DNA of 64,000 nucleotides, from contig JAJQJQ010000027.1 of NCBI GenBank assembly GCA_028622995.1, forward strand, positions 2,914,001-2,978,000, read 5' to 3'. Source of the DNA: Panagrolaimus kolymaensis. Taxonomy: Eukaryota > Nematoda > Chromadorea > Rhabditida > Panagrolaimidae. A program made the translations under genes and the position numbers. Positions 43,641-57,000 of this stretch are shown here, piece after piece. Position 1 is the first letter of the stretch. Each line of letters starts with the position of its first letter. The notes under the pieces were generated by a model. It was given only the letters and a program-made list of their open reading frames with translations, did no database searches and was not told the DNA's origin.

Positions 43641-44859
43641 TGGAATATGGTGTTACTAAATTAGATGCATTGTTAAAAAATATAAATAAACTTTCTTCGA
43701 TTAAACAGTTTTGAAACCCGAAATCTACGGTTTTAAAATTTATTGCTTGATTTTTACATTTATTTTTAATTTGACCTGTCTCGTTTGATATTTTCCATTT
43801 CTGGAATATGGTGTCACTAAATTAAATGCATTGTTAAAAAATATAAATAAAATTTCTTCGATTAAACAGTTTTGAAAACCCAATTCTAGGTGTTTAAAAT
43901 TTATTGCTTGATTTTTACATTTATTTTTAATTTGACCTGTCTCGTTTGATATTTTCCATTTCTGGAATATGGTGTCACTAAATTAAATGCATTGTTAAAA
44001 AATATAAATAAACTTTCTTCGATTAAACAGTTTTGAAACCCGAAATCTACGGTTTTAAAATTTATTGCTTGATTTTTACATTTATTTTTATTTTTGCTAT
44101 TCATTTGTGAGACTTTCCTTTTCTGGAATATGGTGTCACTAAATTAAATGCATTGTTAAAAAAAAAATAAACTTTCTTCGATTAAACAGTTTTGAAACCC
44201 GAAATCTACTGTTTTAAAATTTATTGCTTGATTTTTACATTTATTTTTAATTTGACCTGTCTCGTTTGATATTTTCCATTTCTGGAATATGGTGTCACTA
44301 AATTAAATGCATTGTTAAAAAAAAAAATAAAATTTCTTCGATTAAACAGTTTTGAAAACTGAAATCTACGGGTTTAAAATTTATTGCTTGATTTTTACAT
44401 TTATTTTTATTTTGGCCTGTCTCGATTGATATTTTCCATTTCTGGAATATGGTGTCACTAAATTAAATGCATTGTTAAAAAATTTAAATAAACTTTCTTC
44501 GATTAAACAGTTTTGAAACCCGAAATCTAAGGTTTTAAAATTTATTGCTTGATTTTTACATTTATTTTTATTTTTGCTATTCATTTGTGAGACTTTCCTT
44601 TTCTGGAATATGGTGTCACTAAATTAAATGCATTGTTAAAAAAAAAATAAAATTTCTTCGATTAAACAGTTTTGAAAACTGAAATCTACGGATTTAAAAT
44701 TTATTGCTTGATTTTTACATTTATTTTTAATTTGACCTGTCTCGTTTGATATTTTCCATTTCTGGAATATGGTGTCACTAAATTAAATGCATTGTTAAAA
44801 AAAAAATAAACTTTCTTCGATTAAACAGTTTTGAAACCCGAAATCTACTGTTTTAAAAT

Positions 44860-46990
44860 TTATTGCTTGATTTTTACATTTATTTTTATTTTGGCCTGTC
44901 TCGTTTGATATTTTCCATTTCTGGAATATGGTGTCACTAAATTAAATGCATTGTTAAAAAATATAAATAAACTTTCTTCGATTAAACAGTTTTGAAACCC
45001 GAAATCTACGGTTTTAAAATTTATTGCTTGATTTTTACATTTATTTTTATTTTTGCTATTCATTTGTGAGACTTTCCTTTTCTGGAATATGGTGTCACTA
45101 AGTTAGTTGCTGAATTAAAAAATATAAATAAAATTTCTTCGATTAAACAGTTTTGAAAACCCAATTCTAGGTGTTTAAAATTTATTGCCTGATTTTTACA
45201 TTTATTTTTAATTTGACCTGTCTCGTTTGATATTTTCCATTTCTGGAATATGGTGTCACTAAATTAAATGCATTGTTAAAAAATATAAATAAACTTTCTT
45301 CGATTAAACAGTTTTGAAACCCGAAATCTACGGTTTTAAAATTTATTGCTTGATTTTTACATTTATTTTTATTTTGGCCTGTCTCGTTTGATATTTTCCA
45401 TTTCTGGAATATGGTGTCACTAAATTAAATGCATTGTTAAAAAATATAAATAAAATTTCTTCGATTAAACAGTTTTGAAAACCCAATTCTAGGTGTTTAA
45501 AATTTATTGCTTGATTTTTACATTTATTTTTAATTTGACCTGTCTCGTTTGATATTTTCCATTTCTGGAATATGGTGTCACTAAATTAAATGCATTGTTA
45601 AAAAAAAAAATAAAATTTCTTCGATTAAACAGTTTTGAAAACCCAATTCTAGGTGTTCAAAATTTATTGCTTGATTTTTACATTTATTTTTATTTTGGCC
45701 TGTCTCGATTGATATTTTCCATTTCTGGAATATGGTGTCACTAAATTAAATGCATTGTTAAAAAATATAAATAAAATTTCTTCGATTAAACAGTTTTGAA
45801 AACCCAATTCTAGGTGTTTAAAATTTATTGCTTGATTTTTACATTTATTTTTAATTTGACCTGTCTCGTTTGATATTTTCCATTTCTGGAATATGGTGTC
45901 ACTAAATTAAATGCATTGTTAAAAAATATAAATAAACTTTCTTCGATTAAACAGTTTTGAAACCCGAAATCTACGGTTTTAAAATTTATTGCTTGATTTT
46001 TACATTTATTTTTATTTTTGCTATTCATTTGTGAGACTTTCCTTTTCTGGAATATGGTGTCACTAAGTTAGTTGCTGAATTAAAAAATATAAATAAAATT
46101 TCTTAGATTAAACAGTTTTGAAAACCCAATTCTAGGTGTTTAAAATTTATTGCTTGATTTTTACATTTATTTTTAATTTGACCTGTCTCGTTTGATATTT
46201 TCCATTTCTGGAATATGGTGTCACTTAATTAAATGCATTGTTAAAAAATATAAATAAACTTTCTACGATTAAACATTTTTGAAAACCGAAATCTAGGGGT
46301 TCAAAATTTATTGCTTGATTTTTACATTTATTTTTATTTTGGCCTGTCTCGATTGATATTTTCCATTTCTGGAATATGGTGTCACTAAATTAAATGCATT
46401 GTTAAAAAATATAAATAAAATTTCTTCGATAAAACAGTTTTGAAAACCCAATTCTAGGTGTTTAAAATTTATTGCTTGATTTTTACATTTATTTTTAATT
46501 TGACCTGTCTCGTTTGATATTTTCCATTTCTGGAATATGGTGTCACTAAATTAAATGCATTGTTAAAAAATATAAATAAACTTTCTTCGATTAAACAGTT
46601 TTGAAACCCGAAATCTACGGTTTTAAAATTTATTGCTTGATTTTTACATTTATTTTTATTTTGGCCTGTCTCGTTTGATATTTTCCATTTCTGGAATATG
46701 GTGTCACTAAATTAAATGCATTGTTAAAAAAAAAAATAAAATTTCTTCGATTAAACAGTTTTGAAAACCCAAATCTAGGTGTTTAAAATTTATTGCTTGA
46801 TTTTTACATTTATTTTAAATTTGACCTGTCTCGTTTGATATTTTCCATTTCTGGAATATGGTGTCACTAAATTAAATGCATTGTTAAAAAATATAAATAA
46901 ACTTTCTACGATTAAACTTTTTTGAAAACCGAAATCTAGGGGTTCAAAATTTATTGCTTGATTTTTACATTTATTTTTATTTTTGCTATT
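44860..46990. repeat. Higher-order unit of six monomers (about 965 bp)
   Basis: The variant pair GCTATTCATTTGTGAGACTT plus AAGTTAGTTGCTGAATT recurs at about 45056, 46021 and 46986, that is every 965 bp. Further recurrences come after 804 and 644 bp, so the unit is altered by gain or loss of whole monomers to the right. Confidence 0.7.
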
Positions 46991-49900
46991 CATTTGTGAG
47001 ACTTTCCTTTTCTGGAATATGGTGTCACTAAGTTAGTTGCTGAATTAAAAAATATAAATAAAATTTCTTCGATTAAACAGTTTTGAAAACCCAATTCTAG
47101 GTGTTTAAAATTTATTGCTTGATTTTTACATTTATTTTTAATTTGACCTGTCTCGTTTGATATTTTCCATTTCTGGAATATGGTGTCACTAAATTAAATG
47201 CATTGTTAAAAAATATAAATAAACTTTCTACGATTAAACATTTTTGAAAACCGAAATCTAGGGGTTCAAAATTTATTGCTTGATTTTTACATTTATTTTT
47301 ATTTTGGCCTGTCTCGATTGATATTTTCCATTTCTGGAATATGGTGTCACTAAATTAAATGCATTGTTAAAAAATATAAATAAACTTTCTTCGATTAAAC
47401 AGTTTTGAAACCCGAAATCTACGGTTTTAAAATTTATTGCTTGATTTTTACATTTATTTTTATTTTGGCCTGTCTCGTTTGATATTTTCCATTTCTGGAA
47501 TATGGTGTCACTAAATTAAATGCATTGTTAAAAAAAAAAATAAAATTTCTTCGATTAAACAGTTTTGAAAACCCAAATCTAGGTGTTTAAAATTTATTGC
47601 TTGATTTTTACATTTATTTTTAATTTGACCTGTCTCGTTTGATATTTTCCATTTCTGGAATATGGTGTCACTAAATTAAATGCATTGTTAAAAAATATAA
47701 ATAAACTTTCTTCGATTAAACAGTTTTGAAACCCGAAATCTACGGTTTTAAAATTTATTGCTTGATTTTTACATTTATTTTTATTTTTGCTATTCATTTG
47801 TGAGACTTTCCTTTTCTGGAATATGGTGTCACTAAGTTAGTTGCTGAATTAAAAAATATAAATAAAATTTCTTCGATTAAACAGTTTTGAAAACCCAATT
47901 CTAGGTGTTTAAAATTTATTGCTTGATTTTTACATTTATTTTTAATTTGACCTGTCTCGTTTGATATTTTCCATTTCTGGAATATGGTGTCACTTAATTA
48001 AATGCATTGTTAAAAAATATAAATAAACTTTCTACGATTAAACATTTTTGAAAACCGAAATCTAGGGGTTCAAAATTTATTGCTTGATTTTTACATTTAT
48101 TTTTATTTTGGCCTGTCTCGATTGATATTTTCCATTTCTGGAATATGGTGTCACTAAATTAAATGCATTGTTAAAAAATATAAATAAAATTTCTTCGATT
48201 AAACAGTTTTGAAAACCCAATTCTAGGTGTTTAAAATTTATTGCTTGATTTTTACATTTATTTTTAATTTGACCTGTCTCGTTTGATATTTTCCATTTCT
48301 GGAATATGGTGTCACTAAATTAAATGCATTGTTAAAAAATATAAATAAACTTTCTTCGATTAAACAGTTTTGAAACCCGAAATCTACGGTTTTAAAATTT
48401 ATTGCTTGATTTTTACATTTATTTTTATTTTTGCTATTCATTTGTGAGACTTTCCTTTTCTGGAATATGGTGTCACTAAGTTAGTTGCTGAATTAAAAAA
48501 TATAAATAAAATTTCTTCGATTAAACAGTTTTGAAAACCCAATTCTAGGTGTTTAAAATTTATTGCTTGATTTTTACATTTATTTTTAATTTGACCTGTC
48601 TCGTTTGATATTTTCCATTTCTGGAATATGGTGTCACTTAATTAAATGCATTGTTAAAAAATATAAATAAACTTTCTACGATTAAACATTTTTGAAAACC
48701 GAAATCTAGGGGTTCAAAATTTATTGCTTGATTTTTACATTTATTTTTATTTTGGCCTGTCTCGATTGATATTTTCCATTTCTGGAATATGGTGTCACTA
48801 AATTAAATGCATTGTTAAAAAATATAAATAAAATTTCTTCGATTAAACAGTTTTGAAAACCCAATTCTAGGTGTTTAAAATTTATTGCTTGATTTTTACA
48901 TTTATTTTTATTTTGGCCTGTCTCGTTTGATATTTTCCATTTCTGGAATATGGTGTCACTAAATTAAATGCATTGTTAAAAAATATAAATAAACTTTCTT
49001 CGATTAAACAGTTTTGAAACCCGAAATCTACGGTTTTAAAATTTATTGCTTGATTTTTACATTTATTTTTATTTTGGCCTGTCTCGTTTGATATTTTCCA
49101 TTTCTGGAATATGGTGTCACTAAATTAGATGCATTGTTAAAAAATATAAATAAACTTTCTACGATTAAACAGTTTTGAAAACCGAAATCTAGGGGTTTAA
49201 AATTTATTGCTTGATTTTTACATTTATTTTTATTTTGGCCTGTCTCGTTTGATATTTTCCATTTCTGGAATATGGTGTCACTAAATTAGATGCATTGTTA
49301 AAAAATATAAATAAACTTTCTACGATTAAACAGTTTTGAAAACCGAAATCTAGGGGTTTAAAATTTATTGCTTGATTTTTACATTTATTTTTATTTTGGC
49401 CTGTCTCGTTTGATATTTTCCATTTCTGGAATATGGTGTCACTAAATTAAATGCATTGTTAAAAAATATAAATAAACTTTCTTCGATTAAACAGTTTTGA
49501 AACCCGAAATCTACGGTTTTAAAATTTATTGCTTGATTTTTACATTTATTTTTAATTTGGCCTGTCTCGTTTGATATTTTCCATTTCTGGAATATGGTGT
49601 CACTAAATTAGATGCATTGTTAAAAAATATAAATAAACTTTCTACGATTAAACAGTTTTGAAAACCGAAATCTAGGGGTTTAAAATTTATTGCTTGATTT
49701 TTACATTTATTTTTATTTTGGCCTGTCTCGTTTGATATTTTCCATTTCTGGAATATGGTGTCACTAAATTAAATGCATTGTTAAAAAATATAAATAAACT
49801 TTCTTCGATTAAACAGTTTTGAAACCCGAAATCTACGGTTTTAAAATTTATTGCTTGATTTTTACATTTATTTTTATTTTGGCCTGTCTCGTTTGATATT

Positions 49901-50560
49901 TTCCATTTCTGGAATATGGTGTCACTAAATTAGATGCATTGTTAAAAAATATAAATAAACTTTCTACGATTAAACAGTTTTGAAAACCGAAATCTAGGGG
50001 TTTAAAATTTATTGCTTGATTTTTACATTTATTTTTATTTTGGCCTGTCTCGTTTGATATTTTCCATTTCTGGAATATGGTGTCACTAAATTAGATGCAT
50101 TGTTAAAAAATATAAATAAACTTTCTACGATTAAACATTTTTGAAAACCGAAATCTAGGGGTTTAAAATTTATTGCTTGATTTTTACATTTATTTTTATT
50201 TTTGCTATTCATTTGTGAGACTTTCCTTTTCTGGAATATGGTGTCACTAAATTATATGCATTGTTAAAAAATATAAATAAACTTTCTACGATTAAACATT
50301 TTTGAAAACCGAAATCTAGGGGTTTAAAATTTATTGCTTGATTTTTACATTTATTTTTATTTTTGCTATTCATTTGTGAGACTTTCCTTTTCTGGAATAT
50401 GGTGTCACTAAATTATATGCATTGTTAAAAAATATAAATAAACTTTCTACGATTAAACATTTTTGAAAACCGAAATCTAGGGGTTTAAAATTTATTGCTT
50501 GATTTTTACATTTATTTTTATTTTTGCTATTCATTTGTGAGACTTTCCTTTTCTGGAATA

Positions 50561-53500
50561 TGGTGTCAGTAAGTTAGTTGTTGAATTAAAAAATATAAAT
50601 AAAATTTCTTCGATTAAACAGTTTTGAAAACTGAAATCTACGGGTTTAAAATTTATTGCTTGATTTTGACATTTATTTTTAATTTGGCCTGTCTCGTTTG
50701 ATATTTTCCATTTCTGGAATATGGTGTCACTAAATTAAATGCATTGTTAAAAAATATAAATAAACTTTCTTCGATTAAACAGTTTTGAAACCCGAAATCT
50801 ACGGTTTTAAAATTTATTGCTTGATTTTTACATTTATTTTTATTTTGGCCTGTCTCGTTTGATATTTTCCATTTCTGGAATATGGTGTCACTAAATTAGA
50901 TGCATTGTTAAAAAATATAAATAAACTTTCTACGATTAAACAGTTTTGAAAACCGAAATCTAGGGGTTTAAAATTTATTGCTTGATTTTTACATTTATTT
51001 TTATTTTTGCTATTCATTTCTGAGACTTTCCTTTTCTGGAATATGGTGTCACTAAGTTAGTTGCTGAATTAAAAAATATAAATAAAATTTCTTCGATTAA
51101 ACAGTTTTGAAAACCCAATTCTAGGTGTTTAAAATTTATTGCTTGATTTTTACATTTATTTTTAATTTGGCCTGTCTCGTTTGATATTTTCCATTTCTGG
51201 AATATGGTGTCACTAAATTAAATGCATTGTTAAAAAATATAAATAAACTTTCTACGATTAAACAGTTTTGAAACCCGAAATCTACGGTTTTAAAATTTAT
51301 TGCTTGATTTTTACATTTATTTTTATTTTGGCCTGTCTCGTTTGATATTTTCCATTTCTGGAATATGGTGTCACTAAATTAGATGCATTGTTAAAAAATA
51401 TAAATAAACTTTCTACGATTAAACAGTTTTGAAAACCGAAATCTAGGGGTTTAAAATTTATTGCTTGATTTTTACATTTATTTTTATTTTGGCCTGTCTC
51501 GTTTGATATTTTCCATTTCTGGAATATGGTGTCACTAAATTAAATGCATTGTTAAAAAATATAAATAAACTTTCTACGATTAAACAGTTTTGAAAACCGA
51601 AATCTAGGGGTTTAAAATTTATTGCTTGATTTTTACATTTATTTTTATTTTTGCTATTCATTTGTGAGACTTTCCTTTTCTGGAATATGGTGTCACTAAG
51701 ATAGTTGCTGAATTAAAAAATATAAATAAAATTTCTTCGATTAAACAGTTTTGAAAACCCAATTCTAGGTGTTTAAAATTTATTGCTTGATTTTTACATT
51801 TATTTTTAATTTGGCCTGTCTCGTTTGATATTTTCCATTTCTGGAATATGGTGTCACTAAATTAAATGCATTGTTAAAAAATATAAATAAACTTTCTACG
51901 ATTAAACAGTTTTGAAACCCGAAATCTACGGTTTTAAAATTTATTGCTTGATTTTTACATTTATTTTTATTTTGGCCTGTCTCGTTTGATATTTTCCATT
52001 TCTGGAATATGGTGTCACTAAATTAGATGCATTGTTAAAAAATATAAATAAACTTTCTACGATTAAACAGTTTTGAAAACCGAAATCTAGGGGTTTAAAA
52101 TTTATTGCTTGATTTTTACATTTATTTTTATTTTTGCTATTCATTTGTGAGACTTTCCTTTTCTGGAATATGGTGTCACTAAGTTAGTTGCTGAATTAAA
52201 AAATATAAATAAAATTTCTTCGATTAAACAGTTTTGAAAACTGAAATCTACGGGTTTAAAATTTATTGCTTGATTTTTACATTTATTTTTAATTTGGCCT
52301 GTCTCGTTTGATATGTTCCATTTCTGGAATATGGTGTCACTAAGTTAGTTGCTGAATTAAAAAATATAAATAAAATTTCTTCGATTAAACAGTTTTGAAA
52401 ACCCAATTCTAGGTGTTTAAAATTTATTGCTTGATTTTTACATTTATTTTTATTTTTGCTATTCATTTGTGAGACTTTCCTTTTCTGGAATATGGTGTCA
52501 CTAAATTATATGCATTGTTAAAAAATATAAATAAACTTTCTACGATTAAACATTTTTGAAAACCGAAATCTAGGGGTTTAAAATTTATTGCTTGATTTTT
52601 ACATTTATTTTTATTTTTGCTATTCATTTGTGAGACTTTCCTTTTCTGGAATATGGTGTCACTAAATTATATGCATTGTTAAAAAATATAAATAAACTTT
52701 CTACGATTAAACATTTTTGAAAACCGAAATCTAGGGGTTTAAAATTTATTGCTTGATTTTTACATTTATTTTTATTTTTGCTATTCATTTGTGAGACTTT
52801 CCTTTTCTGGAATATGGTGTCACTAAATTATATGCATTGTTAAAAAATATAAATAAACTTTCTACGATTAAACATTTTTGAAAACCGAAATCTAGGGGTT
52901 TAAAATTTATTGCTTGATTTTTACATTTATTTTTATTTTTGCTATTCATTTGTGAGACTTTCCTTTTCTGGAATATGGTGTCACTAAGTTAGTTGTTGAA
53001 TTAAAAAATATAAATAAAATTTCTTCGATTAAACAGTTTTGAAAACTGAAATCTACGGGTTTAAAATTTATTGCTTGATTTTGACATTTATTTTTAATTT
53101 GGCCTGTCTCCTTTGATATTTTCCATTTCTGGAATATGGTGTCACTAAATTAAATGCATTGTTAAAAAATATAAATAAACTTTCTACGATTAAACAGTTT
53201 TGAAACCCGAAATCTACGGTTTTAAAATTTATTGCTTGATTTTTACATTTATTTTTAATTTGGCCTGTCTCGTTTGATATTTTCCATTTCTGGAATATGG
53301 TGTCACTAAATTAAATGCATTGTTAAAAAATATAAATAAACTTTCTACGATTAAACAGTTTTGAAACCCGAAATCTACGGTTTTAAAATTTATTGCTTGA
53401 TTTTTACATTTATTTTTATTTTGGCCTGTCTCGTTTGATATTTTCCATTTCTGGAATATGGTGTCACTAAATTAGATGCATTGTTAAAAAATATAAATAA

Positions 53501-53780
53501 ACTTTCTACGATTAAACAGTTTTGAAAACCGAAATCTAGGGGTTTAAAATTTATTGCTTGATTTTTACATTTATTTTTATTTTGGCCTGTCTCGTTTGAT
53601 ATTTTCCATTTCTGGAATATGGTGTCACTAAATTAGATGCATTGTTAAAAAATATAAATAAACTTTCTACGATTAAACAGTTTTGAAAACCGAAATCTAG
53701 GGGTTTAAAATTTATTGCTTGATTTTTACATTTATTTTTATTTTTGCTATTCATTTGTGAGACTTTCCTTTTCTGGAATA
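50561..53780. repeat. Higher-order repeat of 20 monomers (3,220 bp), copy 1
   Basis: Single-base markers recur exactly 3,220 bp later. They are GTGTCAGTAAG (50561 block, 53781 block), CATTTCTGAGACT (51016, 54236), AAGATAGTTG (about 51698, 54918), ATATGTTCC (52311, 55531) and GTCTCCTTTGAT (about 53106, 56326). Confidence 0.85.
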
Positions 53781-56700
53781 TGGTGTCAGTAAGTTAGTTG
53801 TTGAATTAAAAAATATAAATAAAATTTCTTCGATTAAACAGTTTTGAAAACTGAAATCTACGGGTTTAAAATTTATTGCTTGATTTTGACATTTATTTTT
53901 AATTTGGCCTGTCTCGTTTGATATTTTCCATTTCTGGAATATGGTGTCACTAAATTAAATGCATTGTTAAAAAATATAAATAAACTTTCTTCGATTAAAC
54001 AGTTTTGAAACCCGAAATCTACGGTTTTAAAATTTATTGCTTGATTTTTACATTTATTTTTATTTTGTCCTGTCTCGTTTGATATTTTCCATTTCTGGAA
54101 TATGGTGTCACTAAATTAGATGCATTGTTAAAAAATATAAATAAACTTTCTACGATTAAACAGTTTTGAAAACCGAAATCTAGGGGTTTAAAATTTATTG
54201 CTTGATTTTTACATTTATTTTTATTTTTGCTATTCATTTCTGAGACTTTCCTTTTCTGGAATATGGTGTCACTAAGTTAGTTGCTGAATTAAAAAATATA
54301 AATAAAATTTCTTCGATTAAACAGTTTTGAAAACCCAATTCTAGGTGTTTAAAATTTATTGCTTGATTTTTACATTTATTTTTAATTTGGCCTGTCTCGT
54401 TTGATATTTTCCATTTCTGGAATATGGTGTCACTAAATTAAATGCATTGTTAAAAAATATAAATAAACTTTCTACGATTAAACAGTTTTGAAACCCGAAA
54501 TCTACGGTTTTAAAATTTATTGCTTGATTTTTACATTTATTTTTATTTTGGCCTGTCTCGTTTGATATTTTCCATTTCTGGAATATGGTGTCACTAAATT
54601 AGATGCATTGTTAAAAAATATAAATAAACTTTCTACGATTAAACAGTTTTGAAAACCGAAATCTAGGGGTTTAAAATTTATTGCTTGATTTTTACATTTA
54701 TTTTTATTTTGGCCTGTCTCGTTTGATATTTTCCATTTCTGGAATATGGTGTCACTAAATTAAATGCATTGTTAAAAAATATAAATAAACTTTCTACGAT
54801 TAAACAGTTTTGAAAACCGAAATCTAGGGGTTTAAAATTTATTGCTTGATTTTTACATTTATTTTTATTTTTGCTATTCATTTGTGAGACTTTCCTTTTC
54901 TGGAATATGGTGTCACTAAGATAGTTGCTGAATTAAAAAATATAAATAAAATTTCTTCGATTAAACAGTTTTGAAAACCCAATTCTAGGTGTTTAAAATT
55001 TATTGCTTGATTTTTACATTTATTTTTAATTTGGCCTGTCTCGTTTGATATTTTCCATTTCTGGAATATGGTGTCACTAAATTAAATGCATTGTTAAAAA
55101 ATATAAATAAACTTTCTACGATTAAACAGTTTTGAAACCCGAAATCTACGGTTTTAAAATTTATTGCTTGATTTTTACATTTATTTTTATTTTGGCCTGT
55201 CTCGTTTGATATTTTCCATTTCTGGAATATGGTGTCACTAAATTAGATGCATTGTTAAAAAATATAAATAAACTTTCTACGATTAAACAGTTTTGAAAAC
55301 CGAAATCTAGGGGTTTAAAATTTATTGCTTGATTTTTACATTTATTTTTATTTTTGCTATTCATTTGTGAGACTTTCCTTTTCTGGAATATGGTGTCACT
55401 AAGTTAGTTGCTGAATTAAAAAATATAAATAAAATTTCTTCGATTAAACAGTTTTGAAAACTGAAATCTACGGGTTTAAAATTTATTGCTTGATTTTTAC
55501 ATTTATTTTTAATTTGGCCTGTCTCGTTTGATATGTTCCATTTCTGGAATATGGTGTCACTAAGTTAGTTGCTGAATTAAAAAATATAAATAAAATTTCT
55601 TCGATTAAACAGTTTTGAAAACCCAATTCTAGGTGTTTAAAATTTATTGCTTGATTTTTACATTTATTTTTATTTTTGCTATTCATTTGTGAGACTTTCC
55701 TTTTCTGGAATATGGTGTCACTAAATTATATGCATTGTTAAAAAATATAAATAAACTTTCTACGATTAAACATTTTTGAAAACCGAAATCTAGGGGTTTA
55801 AAATTTATTGCTTGATTTTTACATTTATTTTTATTTTTGCTATTCATTTGTGAGACTTTCCTTTTCTGGAATATGGTGTCACTAAATTATATGCATTGTT
55901 AAAAAATATAAATAAACTTTCTACGATTAAACATTTTTGAAAACCGAAATCTAGGGGTTTAAAATTTATTGCTTGATTTTTACATTTATTTTTATTTTTG
56001 CTATTCATTTGTGAGACTTTCCTTTTCTGGAATATGGTGTCACTAAATTATATGCATTGTTAAAAAATATAAATAAACTTTCTACGATTAAACATTTTTG
56101 AAAACCGAAATCTAGGGGTTTAAAATTTATTGCTTGATTTTTACATTTATTTTTATTTTTGCTATTCATTTGTGAGACTTTCCTTTTCTGGAATATGGTG
56201 TCACTAAGTTAGTTGTTGAATTAAAAAATATAAATAAAATTTCTTCGATTAAACAGTTTTGAAAACTGAAATCTACGGGTTTAAAATTTATTGCTTGATT
56301 TTGACATTTATTTTTAATTTGGCCTGTCTCCTTTGATATTTTCCATTTCTGGAATATGGTGTCACTAAGTTAGTTGCTGAATTAAAAAATATAAATAAAA
56401 TTTCTTCGATTAAACAGTTTTGAAAACCCAATTCTAGGTGTTTAAAATTTATTGCTTGATTTTTACATTTATTTTTAATTTGGCCTGTCTCGTTTGATAT
56501 TTTCCATTTCTGGAATATGGTGTCACTAAATTAAATGCATTGTTAAAAAATATAAATAAACTTTCTACGATTAAACAGTTTTGAAACCCGAAATCTACGG
56601 TTTTAAAATTTATTGCTTGATTTTTACATTTATTTTTATTTTGGCCTGTCTCGTTTGATATTTTCCATTTCTGGAATATGGTGTCACTAAATTAGATGCA

Positions 56701-57000
56701 TTGTTAAAAAATATAAATAAACTTTCTACGATTAAACAGTTTTGAAAACCGAAATCTAGGGGTTTAAAATTTATTGCTTGATTTTTACATTTATTTTTAT
56801 TTTGGCCTGTCTCGTTTGATATTTTCCATTTCTGGAATATGGTGTCACTAAATTAAATGCATTGTTAAAAAATATAAATAAACTTTCTACGATTAAACAG
56901 TTTTGAAAACCGAAATCTAGGGGTTTAAAATTTATTGCTTGATTTTTACATTTATTTTTATTTTTGCTATTCATTTGTGAGACTTTCCTTTTCTGGAATA
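53781..57000. repeat. Higher-order repeat of 20 monomers (3,220 bp), copy 2
   Basis: Collinear with copy 1 to about 56.7 kb, apart from one swapped monomer near 56,360. At its right end it switches to an internal part of the unit. The AAGATAGTTG marker then returns after 2,093 bp (13 monomers), and later units have spacings of 16 monomers (2,576 bp; ATATGTTCC at 57624 and 60200). Confidence 0.8.
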
